From a bacterium UBA3734 (GTDB lineage Bacteria; Bacteroidota; Bacteroidia; Bacteroidales; Bacteroidaceae), in contig DFHC01000107.1 of assembly GCA_002372575.1 (NCBI GenBank), positions 1-27,677 of the forward strand: a stretch of DNA of 27,677 nucleotides, written 5' to 3'. Positions 9,501 through 17,065 of the stretch are shown here, one piece after another. The notes under the pieces are model-generated. The model was not told where the DNA came from and searched no databases. It saw nothing but the letters and a program-made list of their open reading frames with translations. The first letter of the stretch is position 1, and every line of letters starts with the position of its first letter. The position numbers and the translations under genes are program-made.

Positions 9501-11979
9501 CGTCGGCATTTTTTCCTACGCGGAACAGGTAGTTGTACGACTGTCCTGTGGGTTCGGTCTTTGAAATGCCATAGCTGTCGTTTTCGTCGGTGATGAAGTA
9601 GCCGCGACCGTTGTTATACAGGGCCACAATCTGGCCTTCCATCAGGTTTTCTGCAGTCACCGTCGTATAGTCTTCGAGCCCCTGAATCTCGGGGTCGCAC
9701 TCGACGGGCGTGATTCTGTGCTTCGAATTGTTGTCGCCAGCATTCCACGTGACAGGCGCGTTCTCGTTGCCATTCAAATACCACGACCCGTTCTTCAGCA
9801 AGAAGGTCTTTTCGCTCGAACTGGCTAACGTCACAGTGAACTGTCCGGGCGTGTCGCTCACGGGAATGCCCACGTTGTTCGCCTCGAACGCCGGCAAACT
9901 GCCGTTTTCCGAGGTAAACGTGAAGGTGTTGCCCACTTTGTGCACCGTGAAGATGTATTCGCTGCTGTTGGGCTGGCCTTTCTTCGGGGCGGCAGCCCTG
10001 TGCTGGTAGTTCGTGGTGCCGGCATCGCAGATGTATTTCGCGCGACCCGTGTTGTAGAGAATCACGGTCATGCCGTCTGTCAGTTCGGCGAGTTTGCTGA
10101 TGGGCGACCCGACTTTGGTGATGTAGCGCTTCGAGAAGGCATAATTGCCCTCGACGGAGGCCGACGAAGCCGACAACTTTCGCTGCCCGTTGAGTTCGTA
10201 GATGGCCTTGACGGTGTAGGTTCCCTCGCCCGTTCCGACGTTGTAGCTCTTCACGCTGCCCTCGGTCTGGGCGATTTCCGTGCCGTTTTTATAAATGATG
10301 TAGCCCGTCGGGGTGAAGGAAGTCTGCGGTGCCTCCCACGAAAGGGTCGTACCCGAAATTTTCAGGTTCGTCGGCGGATTGATGGCCTCGCCATAGACAA
10401 TCGTGGAAATCGAGGTTCGCTTGCCCTTGTTGCCGATGATCACGCTGTCGCCCGCGATGACGAAGGGCGTTTCGATGCCGTTCGGATTGTAGGTGTAGTC
10501 GATGATGGAAGCCTCGTGGATGCCGCCGACACCCGTCGCCGTGGATTTACTTTCGACGATGAAGAAGAACTTGAGCGGCTGCGTGGGGTCGAAGTCGGCC
10601 ATGAGGTCGCTGAGGTCGAATCCGAATTCCATCGGTTCGTAGTGCATGCCGTCGGCCCATTTGCCCAATAGCGGGGTCATGGCGTCCTTGCCGTCGTTGT
10701 TGCCGTCGCCTTTGTAGTTGAAATGCTCAAATGTCAGGGTCTTTTGCGGCGAAGAAGCCTTCAGATTCGTGGAAATGCCTGCCTTCAGGCTGATGGCGCT
10801 GCGCTGGGTGAAGCTGATTTTCAGTTTGATGGTGCGGGCAGGCGTGTAGTCCTTGCGAATGTGCCACATCTCGGGCGTAAAGCCGTTGCCGACGGGCAGA
10901 TAGCCCTTTCCGCTTGCATTTTTCTTGCAAGTGGGCGCTGCGAGGGCGTAGGGAACATAAACGAAGCCGTTGTTGCCCCAGTTGCCCCATGAATTGACGA
11001 CTATCCACGCGCCGCGCTCGTCGTAGCCGTCGCTGTTCTTGCGCTCGCCAACCTTTCCATTGCCGTCGATGTCGAACTCCACGCGGTCGTCGTAGCCGCA
11101 CATGGTCATGGCGTGGTCAACCGAAGTACCGGGCACCCAGTAAACCATGTTCGCCAGACCGTTTTTCCGGTTCTCCGTCGTGGCGGGAATCTTGATGAGA
11201 TTATAGCCCGACGACACGCCAAGGCCCAGCAGTCCGCCCGTTTGGAAGCTCTCGTCGCCATTGTGGTTGTAGAGCCAACGCTTGGCGGCCAGCGCTCCCG
11301 GGCCGAATCCGCCCAGTCCCCAGTCGTCGGGGTTGTCCTCGGGATAGCCAATGACGGGCGTGGGAATGCTCGACGAGCCCCAAATGCGGTTGTGCATCGT
11401 CTTGTACCACTTGTTGTAGCCCTGCATCCAGCCTGCCGCGTCGGACTCCGGACCGTAGAAGCCAATCAGGTTGCTGTAGGGGAAGCCGCCGTAGGTCGAT
11501 ACGCTCGGGAATCCAATCTGATAGGCCATCGTGTTTTTGTTCGGGCCGGTGTTGTCGAAGGGATGCTGCACGTTGGGTGCCAAGCGGTTGTCGGGATGCG
11601 AGGCATCGGTTCCGCGATAGGCGTTCAGCTCCTCGCAGAGCATGTAGCCGGCACGCGACGAAACGCCGCACGAGCCGCCAGCCTGACTGAACACGGGCGG
11701 GAAGTATTTCGTCTCTCCATTGTCCCAATGGTCGGGCAATTCCACTGCATCCGCTTTTTGCGGTGCCATGCGAGGCCCTTTCCCCTTGCTCATGCCCGCA
11801 TTCTGCTGCACGCTTCCGGCGCTTCCGGCACCGGGTGTCATGATATAAGGGTCGGGATTCCACGCCGGAGCGAAGTCAATCCATTTCGACTTGTCCACCG
11901 CGAGGCCTTCCAAGTCCCACTGCGCCTTTGAAGCCACTGCAAACAGCATGGCACAGGCAAAAATCATCGTTCTTTTCAT
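6592..11979 (-). CDS. Secreted multidomain papain-like (C1 family) cysteine peptidase
   Basis: 1795 residues with signal peptide MKRTMIFACAMLFAVASKAQ. The papain fold spans about 75-385: catalytic Cys104 in SQAGGSCGVSS, His289 in SVDHAMTMCGYDD, Asn329 in WIVVNSWGNWG. After it come a fibronectin type III-like domain (about 535-610), two tandem beta-trefoil-like repeats (about 620-760 and 765-905), three PKD-like domains (about 915-1165), a LamG-like domain (about 1170-1310; DFWMNPTSL, GEWHHYAITYGSG, GMIDEFRVWNKTL), a discoidin domain (about 1396-1526) and another trefoil-like region. The tail NYYTIGGVKLNGK...GVYIHRGKKIIVK matches its neighbours. The active site is complete, so I expect a surface or secreted peptidase with several glycan-binding modules acting on host or dietary glycoproteins. 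It has its own -7 box at 12028-12035. Peptidase family assignment is secure; ancillary domain borders are approximate. Confidence 0.92.
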   Translation of the reverse strand: MKRTMIFACAMLFAVASKAQWDLEGLAVDKSKWIDFAPAWNPDPYIMTPGAGSAGSVQQNAGMSKGKGPRMAPQKADAVELPDHWDNGETKYFPPVFSQAGGSCGVSSRAGYMLCEELNAYRGTDASHPDNRLAPNVQHPFDNTGPNKNTMAYQIGFPSVSTYGGFPYSNLIGFYGPESDAAGWMQGYNKWYKTMHNRIWGSSSIPTPVIGYPEDNPDDWGLGGFGPGALAAKRWLYNHNGDESFQTGGLLGLGVSSGYNLIKIPATTENRKNGLANMVYWVPGTSVDHAMTMCGYDDRVEFDIDGNGKVGERKNSDGYDERGAWIVVNSWGNWGNNGFVYVPYALAAPTCKKNASGKGYLPVGNGFTPEMWHIRKDYTPARTIKLKISFTQRSAISLKAGISTNLKASSPQKTLTFEHFNYKGDGNNDGKDAMTPLLGKWADGMHYEPMEFGFDLSDLMADFDPTQPLKFFFIVESKSTATGVGGIHEASIIDYTYNPNGIETPFVIAGDSVIIGNKGKRTSISTIVYGEAINPPTNLKISGTTLSWEAPQTSFTPTGYIIYKNGTEIAQTEGSVKSYNVGTGEGTYTVKAIYELNGQRKLSASSASVEGNYAFSKRYITKVGSPISKLAELTDGMTVILYNTGRAKYICDAGTTNYQHRAAAPKKGQPNSSEYIFTVHKVGNTFTFTSENGSLPAFEANNVGIPVSDTPGQFTVTLASSSEKTFLLKNGSWYLNGNENAPVTWNAGDNNSKHRITPVECDPEIQGLEDYTTVTAENLMEGQIVALYNNGRGYFITDENDSYGISKTEPTGQSYNYLFRVGKNADGTFTFTSQSGAIPALPHNATFAPGNTAENFTLTSAGTGLFHLQGATAVASAGGQQERQYLNGSETAPIGWNSTDANSVYRLYPVKTSTTEPSITIAASTPIQVFTPVQLSLNGDADIASCVWTVEDKTYTSTSPTVVFTTAGSKVVECTAVNMRGMTATAKRTLTVQAAPELSAEFTMSKEQIAGGEAVSFLATNQLAGCSYHWDLPGTQMLTADTRNVSAVYIVTGEHQVTLTVTAPDGTTKTNTQTIAVQQVPPAPDFSLSDAVIQKGESVTITDETLYGPTAWVWTLLEEKNLRYQSTEQHPTFTPAPGRYELQVTATNEVGSGTFTRKRALLVCNAPSLTGLEFAGGNSRVTANLPEGITNAWTIDFWMNPTSLDETSAGIFGSNELKLTSDADGTATLKRGNTTLSTSGNGYYVVGEWHHYAITYGSGTVIFYRDGMEFSRAACSTRDFTNHFTSLQIGGAEAPLQGMIDEFRVWNKTLAVNKLRGYAVAPIANVSDAEQNDGLLLYYQFNQTGGNCADATSYGNEGTRRDFGPDGDAWSESRGVFAINLDNGGGTTVGGMLNQTFYRVVDASRGEQSAASKVVDGKDDTMWQPETAAYPLSITLDRDKLDEILALRLHSSHGNDVACLPTSLSIYESDDASTWTTVLADRALGFSGNYSDIMLPDAITRRYVKIEFPTGGAKLALNEIYFFGKEGEVVDNEDGQSDSGHTITWRICDKTGGELWKIYKQKNVVQGTRITKLPDAYRIKGCNYSAVSATVEGDVTIDVRCTWPTSMFTPSTPENPVYHNLRVNGKYARWDAATGRVSLKTTKPATDEEIGKWAFFGNPYAGYLVVNAAEPRVFLSCLSSDKSYSVLDGSGTRFNASSSSYSGGGFLLQVIQNVSYLNDYANEGQLAIWADAKATSGVGSAFKATVVSGSSTGIETVEIEPFADDNYYTIGGVKLNGKPTAKGVYIHRGKKIIVK

Positions 11980-12027
11980 CGTTGTCTATCCTTTTTTAGT
12001 TATCCTATTTTTTCAATAATTTGGCCA

Positions 12028-12035
12028 CAAAGTTA
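12028..12035 (-). promoter_or_regulatory. -7 box TAACTTTG for the C1 peptidase gene
   Basis: TAACTTTG on the minus strand lies 48 bp before the ATG at 11979, in the short gap after the second M60 gene. The leader AAAATAGGATAACT that follows is nearly the same as the leader of the M60 gene at 12054. Confidence 0.6.
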
Positions 12036-12053
12036 CAAAGACTATTTCTTTTT

Positions 12054-15000
12054 TTACCGAATCACGACCTTCCTGCCTCCAACGATGTAAATTCCCTTTG
12101 CGGCGGGCTTGCCGTGGAGTTTCACACCGTCGATGGTGTAATAGCTGTCAGTGGTCGGCTGTCCGTTGTCAATCGCTTCGATGCCGTTGGTGTCCGTAGA
12201 ATATTCCGTGGGCGGACCCGAGAGCAGCAGGTCGGTGTCATCGCCGAGCGAGGCCACGAGCGAATAGGTGCCGTTGGTGATGCCAGTGGCTACGTTTTTC
12301 GGCACGCTGAACTGCTTCTTGAAGCTGATTCTGATGAGTTCGCCCTTGTCGTCGTAAACCTTGAAGCCCACGGCACCGCTTCCCGTGATGGTGACGGTGG
12401 TTCCGCTGAGCTTGAAGCCCAGATTTTTCGCCTCGTTCTTGCCGTAGCGGGTGTAGTAGCCCGTGCAGCCCATGTCGTCGGCAGCCCCGTAGTTCTCTAC
12501 GTTCGTTCCCACGAGCGAGGGGAAGTATTTGGCCACCTCGGCGTCGGCTGTGATTTTTCCCTGCTCGGCCGTGCTGTTGATGAACATCACGCCCGGAGCC
12601 TTCTTCTGGTAGCGCTGCATTTCCCTCTTCCACGCTTCCATCTGTGCCACTTCCGCCGGCACAGACTTGCGCGGCACTTTCAGGTAGTAGTTTTCGTAGT
12701 CGGCGATGCGCACGACTCCGTTTTCATTGCAATCGTTCATGTTTTCGGCGTAGTTGAAGAAGCCCCACACCTTGAAAAACTCGTAGAGGTCGGTCTGCGA
12801 GGCTTCGCAGGCGGCCAGTGCCATGCGCATATAGTCCTTGTCGATGAGGGCGGGATTCTCCCAGCTGGTGAAACGGCTCTGGAAAAGTCCTCTGTTCTTG
12901 ATGCACTCAATCCAGCGCGGGAAGAATTCGTCGTCGCCCTTCTGATGGAAATACAGCCACAGCTGATACCAAATTTTCTGACACAACGACTGTATGTCTT
13001 TGTCGGACTTCAGGATGTCAATCCATCCCGTTCCACCTTCCTTGTTGAAGTGGTTCGCCAAAATACTTTGAGGGCCTTTCGCCGTTTTCTTTCCCCACAA
13101 ATGGGTGTAAATCTGCACCAGGGCTTCGTTGCTTCCTTCGCGAGTGCCAGCCAGCCACAGAGGCTTCTGGTGGAGGTGGCCCAGTTCGTGCGGCATGGCC
13201 CAGCTGGTGTACCATCCGCCGTTTTTCAGCATATCCTCGTTGAACACGTAGTAGCCATCGAGATAGCCCCATTCCACGCGTCCATAGGCGGCGTTGGGGT
13301 TGATGGCGGCATTTGCGTCGATGATGGTCACGGTGGGACGATAATAGCCGTCGTGGAAGCGCGTGGTCATGGTTCTTTCCTGTGCTTCGAAGGTGAAATC
13401 CTGCATTTGCATGCTCCTCACGGGTGCGGACATCGACTTCAGACTGTTGAGGTGGCCGCAATAGACGTAGCATTTCGTCCTGATGTGGAGGTATTTGTCC
13501 TTGAACATATTTTGCTTGAGCCACTGCCAGTCTTTGTCGGTGTGGCCGCGAACGATGTCGAACGCGCCGTTGCAGGTTCCGCCGATGATGTGGATTTTGA
13601 TGTCGGGGAAGGCCGAGAGCGGCTTTTCGGTGTTCGTGTTCTGATAGGTGATGAACAGCTCGCAATCTTCGCTGGGCACGAGGATGTTGCAGCCCTTGCG
13701 TAGCTCTGTCTGCGGGCCTTCCTTCTTCGTGCCGACGGGCATTTCCACCCAGAGCTTGCCGTCGGTCTTGACGGCTTCGTTCACGAACAGATAGACCAGT
13801 TCTCCGGCTTTCGCCCTGATGCCGGTGGGCTGCGTGAGTCGTCCGAAATCGCCAAATCCGAGCTTGCTGCCCCACACGCCGGGTGCGGAATAGACTTCGT
13901 AGTCGTGGATGCGGAAGTCCTTTTCGTAGCGGCTCCAAGTGGCGTTGGCTCCCCATCGGTCGTTTTTCACGCGCACGGCCTCCTCGCGCATCATCGACGG
14001 CACGTTGTTCATCGCCTCGCGCAGTTCGTCGTCGCTCATCGAGGCATATTCGCTCTTGAGCTGCGAGCAGGCGTTGTCTGTAAAGAATTTGATGTATTCA
14101 CTTCCTACGTTGCTGTTGAACGCCTTCTGCCAGTCTTCGGCGTTGGCTAGGTCCTCGTCCGTCACTTCCACTTCCCACAGCAGCCACTTCGAGGCGGCTG
14201 AGCTGGCCTGCCAGCCCACAACCGTGTTGTTCTGGTCGGCAGCGCCGGCGGCATGCAGCGACTTGTGTTCGTTCTGGTTGTTTACGGTGGCGAACCAAAA
14301 CACCGTGTTTTCGCCCGACTTCGACGTGCCGGAGTAGAAATTGGCGGCGTTGGCGCCCACTTTCCACTGTTGGCTCTGTCCGGGCCAGCCTACAATCGAC
14401 TTGCCCGAGGCCAGATTCTTGAACTGGTATCGTCCGTTGTTTCCCGAAATCTGCCAGATTTGGGCGTAGTAGGCATAGTCGTTTTTGTTCAGGTTGGGCG
14501 CAGTGGCGAGGTTGATTCCGCCGTTGGCGTTGGCGGCCATCGTTTTCCCGTCGTAGGCATTGCTGATGAGGCGGTAGTATTTGCGGCTGGTGATGCTGCC
14601 GACGTAGTTGGGCAGGTCGCCGGTGCCATCCACGATTTGCCATTTCGCGTTGTCGCCCTTCGTCTTGTTGGTATAGACATACTCGCCGCTGCCCGTGGTG
14701 CCGTCTTCGGGGGCGAGGTAGCCCTTCTCCGACGTGATATAGACGTTGTCGCCGCCGGCATCGGTGAGTTTCCAGGCAGTTGCGCCCGTGTTCGACGTGT
14801 TCCATTTCGGAAATTGCGTGGAAATGCCCAGCGTCTTGTCGGTGCCGCGCTTTGTAAACACGTAGCCGCTGCCGCTTTGGGTGACGGTGAACAGCGAGCC
14901 CTGGTCGTCGAGCGTCGTGGCGTTCACGGCGTTGGTTTCGTTGTAACTGTCGTGCAGGAGCAGGAAGCTGCCCGTACTCACGTGCATCAACTTGTAGCAT

Positions 15001-15095
15001 TTTTCCGAGCTGAACTGCGGCAAAGCCACCGCCTGCTGAACTTGTACCACCACGGCAAACAGCATGGCGTAGGTTAAAATCATCATTCTTTTCAT
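12054..15095 (-). CDS. Secreted M60-family metallopeptidase, paralogue 2
   Basis: 1013 residues, similar along its length to the M60 protein encoded at 3435-6530. Signal peptide is about residues 1-24 (MKRMMILTYAMLFAVVVQVQ then QAVA). Two trefoil-like stretches precede the catalytic core (SFLLLHDS, SGYVFTKRG; KYYRLISNAYDG, RYQFKNLASGKSI). Zinc site HELGH is near residue 635 and Glu of LAGTRE lies 13 residues on, so the gluzincin triad is complete. Tail: YYTIDGVKLHGK...GIYIVGGRKVVIR. Compared with paralogue 1 it has a Leu-Gly pair inside the motif and different residues around it, which may mean a different glycopeptide preference. It is the most upstream of the secreted set and has its own -7 box at 15154-15161. 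Family is secure; substrate is inferred from known mucin-cutting M60 enzymes. Confidence 0.93.
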   Translation of the reverse strand: MKRMMILTYAMLFAVVVQVQQAVALPQFSSEKCYKLMHVSTGSFLLLHDSYNETNAVNATTLDDQGSLFTVTQSGSGYVFTKRGTDKTLGISTQFPKWNTSNTGATAWKLTDAGGDNVYITSEKGYLAPEDGTTGSGEYVYTNKTKGDNAKWQIVDGTGDLPNYVGSITSRKYYRLISNAYDGKTMAANANGGINLATAPNLNKNDYAYYAQIWQISGNNGRYQFKNLASGKSIVGWPGQSQQWKVGANAANFYSGTSKSGENTVFWFATVNNQNEHKSLHAAGAADQNNTVVGWQASSAASKWLLWEVEVTDEDLANAEDWQKAFNSNVGSEYIKFFTDNACSQLKSEYASMSDDELREAMNNVPSMMREEAVRVKNDRWGANATWSRYEKDFRIHDYEVYSAPGVWGSKLGFGDFGRLTQPTGIRAKAGELVYLFVNEAVKTDGKLWVEMPVGTKKEGPQTELRKGCNILVPSEDCELFITYQNTNTEKPLSAFPDIKIHIIGGTCNGAFDIVRGHTDKDWQWLKQNMFKDKYLHIRTKCYVYCGHLNSLKSMSAPVRSMQMQDFTFEAQERTMTTRFHDGYYRPTVTIIDANAAINPNAAYGRVEWGYLDGYYVFNEDMLKNGGWYTSWAMPHELGHLHQKPLWLAGTREGSNEALVQIYTHLWGKKTAKGPQSILANHFNKEGGTGWIDILKSDKDIQSLCQKIWYQLWLYFHQKGDDEFFPRWIECIKNRGLFQSRFTSWENPALIDKDYMRMALAACEASQTDLYEFFKVWGFFNYAENMNDCNENGVVRIADYENYYLKVPRKSVPAEVAQMEAWKREMQRYQKKAPGVMFINSTAEQGKITADAEVAKYFPSLVGTNVENYGAADDMGCTGYYTRYGKNEAKNLGFKLSGTTVTITGSGAVGFKVYDDKGELIRISFKKQFSVPKNVATGITNGTYSLVASLGDDTDLLLSGPPTEYSTDTNGIEAIDNGQPTTDSYYTIDGVKLHGKPAAKGIYIVGGRKVVIR

Positions 15096-15153
15096 CGTTG
15101 TACCTTCGTTTTTAGTCTGAATATAGTTATCCTATTTTTACACAAATCGGCTA

Positions 15154-15161
15154 CAAAGTTA
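15154..15161 (-). promoter_or_regulatory. -7 box TAACTTTG for M60 paralogue 2
   Basis: TAACTTTG on the minus strand lies 58 bp before the ATG at 15095. The downstream leader AAAAATAGGATAACT is nearly identical to that of the C1 peptidase gene, suggesting shared regulation at transcription or translation. The rest of the gap 15096-15263 shows only A/T-rich sequence. Confidence 0.6.
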
Positions 15162-15263
15162 CAAAAACTATTTTAAAAACGCGAAAAAAACCTTCTAAAT
15201 CTTTATGCGTTCTTCCTAAAAACTCCAAAAAGACGTAAGTGTTTTCAAAAAAACATAGTTCTA

Positions 15264-15494
15264 TCAGCCGAATTTCGGAACATCAATATAGTTAATTGGG
15301 GTTCCTGCACAATAGCCATAAGGGGTTTGGTCGTAGTATTTCTCCGCATATCTGTCCATTGTGCTGAATCGTATTCCATCATACCACCGTGCGCCGTAGT
15401 CGTACCAGTCGAGGCCGCTGTGGCGGTCGAGCTCCTTGCCGTTGGCAGTATAGGGGTAAATATGTTTTCCGCGAGTAACTACAATGATTTTCAT
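15264..15494 (-). pseudogene. RHS/YD-repeat core fragment, truncated at both ends
   Basis: 76 residues containing the RHS-associated core: NGKELDRHSGLDWYDYGARW, then FSTMDRYAEKYYDQTPYGYC and TPINYID. Intact proteins of this type are over a thousand residues and have dozens of YD repeats before this core and a variable toxin after it. Here the core begins after about ten unrelated residues and stops five residues beyond the place where DPDG is normal (IDVPKFG). Its base composition is G/C-rich like the chromosome, whereas the first 15 bp belong to the A/T-rich side. The ATG overlaps the stop of the upstream gene by 4 bp (ATGA), so it may still be translated. I read it as a remnant of an RHS polymorphic-toxin locus. 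Confidence 0.7.
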
Positions 15495-16069
15495 TTATTT
15501 TTGATAAAAGCAATTTTACGCATTATTTTTATTTGCAATTGATTTTGTGGCCTATATTCTTGATAGACATAATCTAAAGGTATGCCAAATTTCATAATAT
15601 GTCTATCATCTGCTAATTCTTCTGAATTTTTACAATTATAATATCCTGACTTACTCTTAATAAAATATATGGTAGATTCAAATGGGTATTCTGTTTTTTT
15701 TGATAAATCCGCAAAATTTCCAATACACATTTTAAAAGAATCAGTTTCAATAATTAATCTTGCGTCACACTCTTTATCAAGCATCATCTGGGCATTCAGT
15801 GCAAGTAAATATTGTATCTTTTTAAATTCTTCATCATCAAGATGTATAATCTCTTCCGTTTTTAATTTATGAGAATAACTAGACATCATCTTACATGTTA
15901 TTCTAACAGAATTATCAATTTCTGGGATAAAGTATGATACAAATATCGTATCTTCTGCGCATTTATTTTTTATATTAGTAGATGAACACGGAAACAATGA
16001 CGCACACATCATTGGTGCGACAAACACTATTAAAGATAATATTGATGGGAAAAATAATTTTTTATTCAT
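15491..16069 (-). CDS. Hypothetical exported protein, candidate immunity protein
   Basis: 192 residues, family not recognised. I chose the ATG at 16069 because the protein then starts MNKKLFFPSILSLIVFVAPM, a good signal peptide or membrane anchor; an ORF extending to 16174 would add a poor hydrophilic stretch overlapping the upstream gene. There is a Cys just after the hydrophobic segment (PMMCAS), but it is not a clear lipobox. The rest is A/T-rich in codon use, Lys/Ile/Ser-rich, with a LDDEEFKKIQYLL helix and no motif I know. The start overlaps the last 8 bp of the putative HExxH toxin gene, so the two are translationally coupled. That arrangement is typical of polymorphic toxin/immunity pairs, and an exported immunity protein would imply a periplasmic target. 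Function is inference from position only. Confidence 0.65.
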   Translation of the reverse strand: MNKKLFFPSILSLIVFVAPMMCASLFPCSSTNIKNKCAEDTIFVSYFIPEIDNSVRITCKMMSSYSHKLKTEEIIHLDDEEFKKIQYLLALNAQMMLDKECDARLIIETDSFKMCIGNFADLSKKTEYPFESTIYFIKSKSGYYNCKNSEELADDRHIMKFGIPLDYVYQEYRPQNQLQIKIMRKIAFIKNK

Positions 16070-16355
16070 TCTTAAATTTTTCTTTTGTAGATATAGGAGA
16101 TATAACGTCGTACGCTTTTCCTCTATGGTCAAATCGTATCGACTCCTTGTTTGCTTTTGCTGTTTTTTTCTCACTTCCTGTTATAACCCTGAATTCTTCC
16201 ATGTTATCATATTCTTTAACACCTTGTTTCTGACGGCTTCTATGAATAGGGGCATTATCTTCATAATCAACAGCATGGTCAAATTCATGTTCAAGTCTAG
16301 TTGCGGGAGACTGTCTGCCTCCGCCGTAGGGGTAGTAGTTGAAAGATTTCGTCAT
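16062..16355 (-). CDS. Putative RHS-type toxin tail with HExxH metallopeptidase-like motif
   Basis: 97 residues from the ATG at 16355. A GTG at 16415 would extend it by 20 residues, but a -7 box at 16362-16369 sits inside that extension, so I prefer the shorter form. Near the N-terminus is YYPYGGGRQSPATRLEHEFD followed by HAVDYEDN; His23, Glu24 and His27 form HEFDH. A possible third ligand is Glu53 or Glu54 in NMEEFRVITG, followed by ENxxR-like spacing (ANKESIRFDHRGKAYDV). This resembles the M91/NleD-like gluzincin toxin tails found at the ends of RHS proteins in Bacteroidota. No RHS core is attached, so it is an orphan toxin module or a remnant. The next gene overlaps it by 8 bp and is the immunity candidate. 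Motif is directly visible; toxin role is inferred. Confidence 0.6.
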   Translation of the reverse strand: MTKSFNYYPYGGGRQSPATRLEHEFDHAVDYEDNAPIHRSRQKQGVKEYDNMEEFRVITGSEKKTAKANKESIRFDHRGKAYDVISPISTKEKFKNE

Positions 16356-16361
16356 ACGCTG

Positions 16362-16369
16362 CAAATTTA
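16362..16369 (-). promoter_or_regulatory. -7 box TAAATTTG directly upstream of the toxin-tail ATG
   Basis: TAAATTTGCAGCG on the minus strand fits the extended TAnnTTTGCA pattern of this window. It ends 6 bp before the ATG at 16355, so transcription would begin at about the start codon, giving a leaderless or nearly leaderless mRNA. Confidence 0.4.
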
Positions 16370-16439
16370 GCAAATTATATTGGATTGACGAAATTTTCGC
16401 GTCAGAATTTTTCACGAGGTTGCCGAATCGTCATCCGAC

Positions 16440-16457
16440 AAGGAAAAGTCTTTCCTT
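16440..16457 (-). other. Small hairpin overlapping the lipoprotein stop codon
   Basis: AAGGAAA (16440-16446) and TTTCCTT (16451-16457) form a 7-bp stem with loop AGTC at the end of the 16456 gene. No long T-tract follows, so it is at best a weak terminator. Confidence 0.3.
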
Positions 16458-17058
16458 ATTTGTCCTTGTTTCTCAGGTGCAAAGGTAGAGGGAGCTTCGC
16501 CCCTGCGCCAGAGAGTTCTTTTATATCCTTGATACTTTTAAAACTTCCCAAATAGGTACCTTTATAGAAATAATGGTATAATGCATAGTCAATCTCTTTT
16601 TGGTTTTTTCCCAACAATGGGACATAAAAGGCATCTATGTACTTCGACCTGCGTTTTGTACCATATTCATCCATATTGATGATTAACATCGGAAACCTCG
16701 GACTCAATGACTGAAAAATATCATCGTAAATATTTGATATTACGAGCAATTCCACGCCTTTTTCGCTGCACAAATCCTTAAGTTTGTCCGGAGAAATGCA
16801 ATTATCCGAGGTGCAAAATGGCGTAAAGTCATATACAAGGACTTTTTCGTGCGTTGATAGAAACTCCTTTACTTGCTCTACAGCCACGGCATACACGTAT
16901 GAATAGTCATGAATATCGGCAATTCGTCCCTTGTACGCAACAACCCTTTCCTGCTGCTGTTTCGTCAAATGCGAAAAACCCGATGTCAGACCAGATATTT
17001 GGATGCATGACGTAATGGCGGTCACCATTAATAGGATGGATAGAATACGATATCTCAT
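16456..17058 (-). CDS. Hypothetical lipoprotein, possibly thioredoxin-like fold
   Basis: 200 residues with a lipoprotein signal (LLMVTAITSC; Cys18 would be lipidated). The middle reads VLVYDFTPFC...C, then a helix SPDKLKDLCSEKG, strand VELLVISNIY, strand PMLIINMDEYG and late YFYKGTYLGSFKSI. This order of strand, cysteine, helix, strand, and a Gly-rich return resembles thioredoxin-like redox proteins, but the cysteines are spaced CxxxxC (FCTSDNC) instead of CxxC, so redox activity is uncertain. It follows the 51-residue ORF by 7 bp and is A/T-rich like the rest of the island. It could be a redoxin, or a second immunity or accessory lipoprotein of the toxin island. Confidence 0.6.
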   Translation of the reverse strand: MRYRILSILLMVTAITSCIQISGLTSGFSHLTKQQQERVVAYKGRIADIHDYSYVYAVAVEQVKEFLSTHEKVLVYDFTPFCTSDNCISPDKLKDLCSEKGVELLVISNIYDDIFQSLSPRFPMLIINMDEYGTKRRSKYIDAFYVPLLGKNQKEIDYALYHYFYKGTYLGSFKSIKDIKELSGAGAKLPLPLHLRNKDK

Positions 17059-17065
17059 AAGGATA

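Noticed and set aside
1591..9564. Long open frames on the plus strand opposite the secreted protein genes (for example 1591-3402, 3831-5819, 6619-9564), and a similar one at 12021-13703.
   Set aside because: They mirror the G/C-rich codon pattern of the real minus-strand genes, show no family motifs, and are rich in low-information Val/Ala/Gly/His/Arg. The minus-strand genes have clear domains, signal peptides and promoters.
16070..16174. Upstream extension of the candidate immunity protein to 16174.
   Set aside because: It would overlap the toxin-tail gene by over 100 bp and place a charged stretch before a clear signal peptide.
16413..16415. GTG start at 16415 for the HExxH protein.
   Set aside because: A good -7 box (16362-16369) lies inside the extra 20 residues, which show no family similarity; ATG at 16355 is preferred.
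16480..16487. A TACCTTTG match on the minus strand inside the lipoprotein 3' end as the toxin promoter.
   Set aside because: It fits the consensus, but an equally good box lies closer to the start codon; single matches to this short motif are expected by chance.
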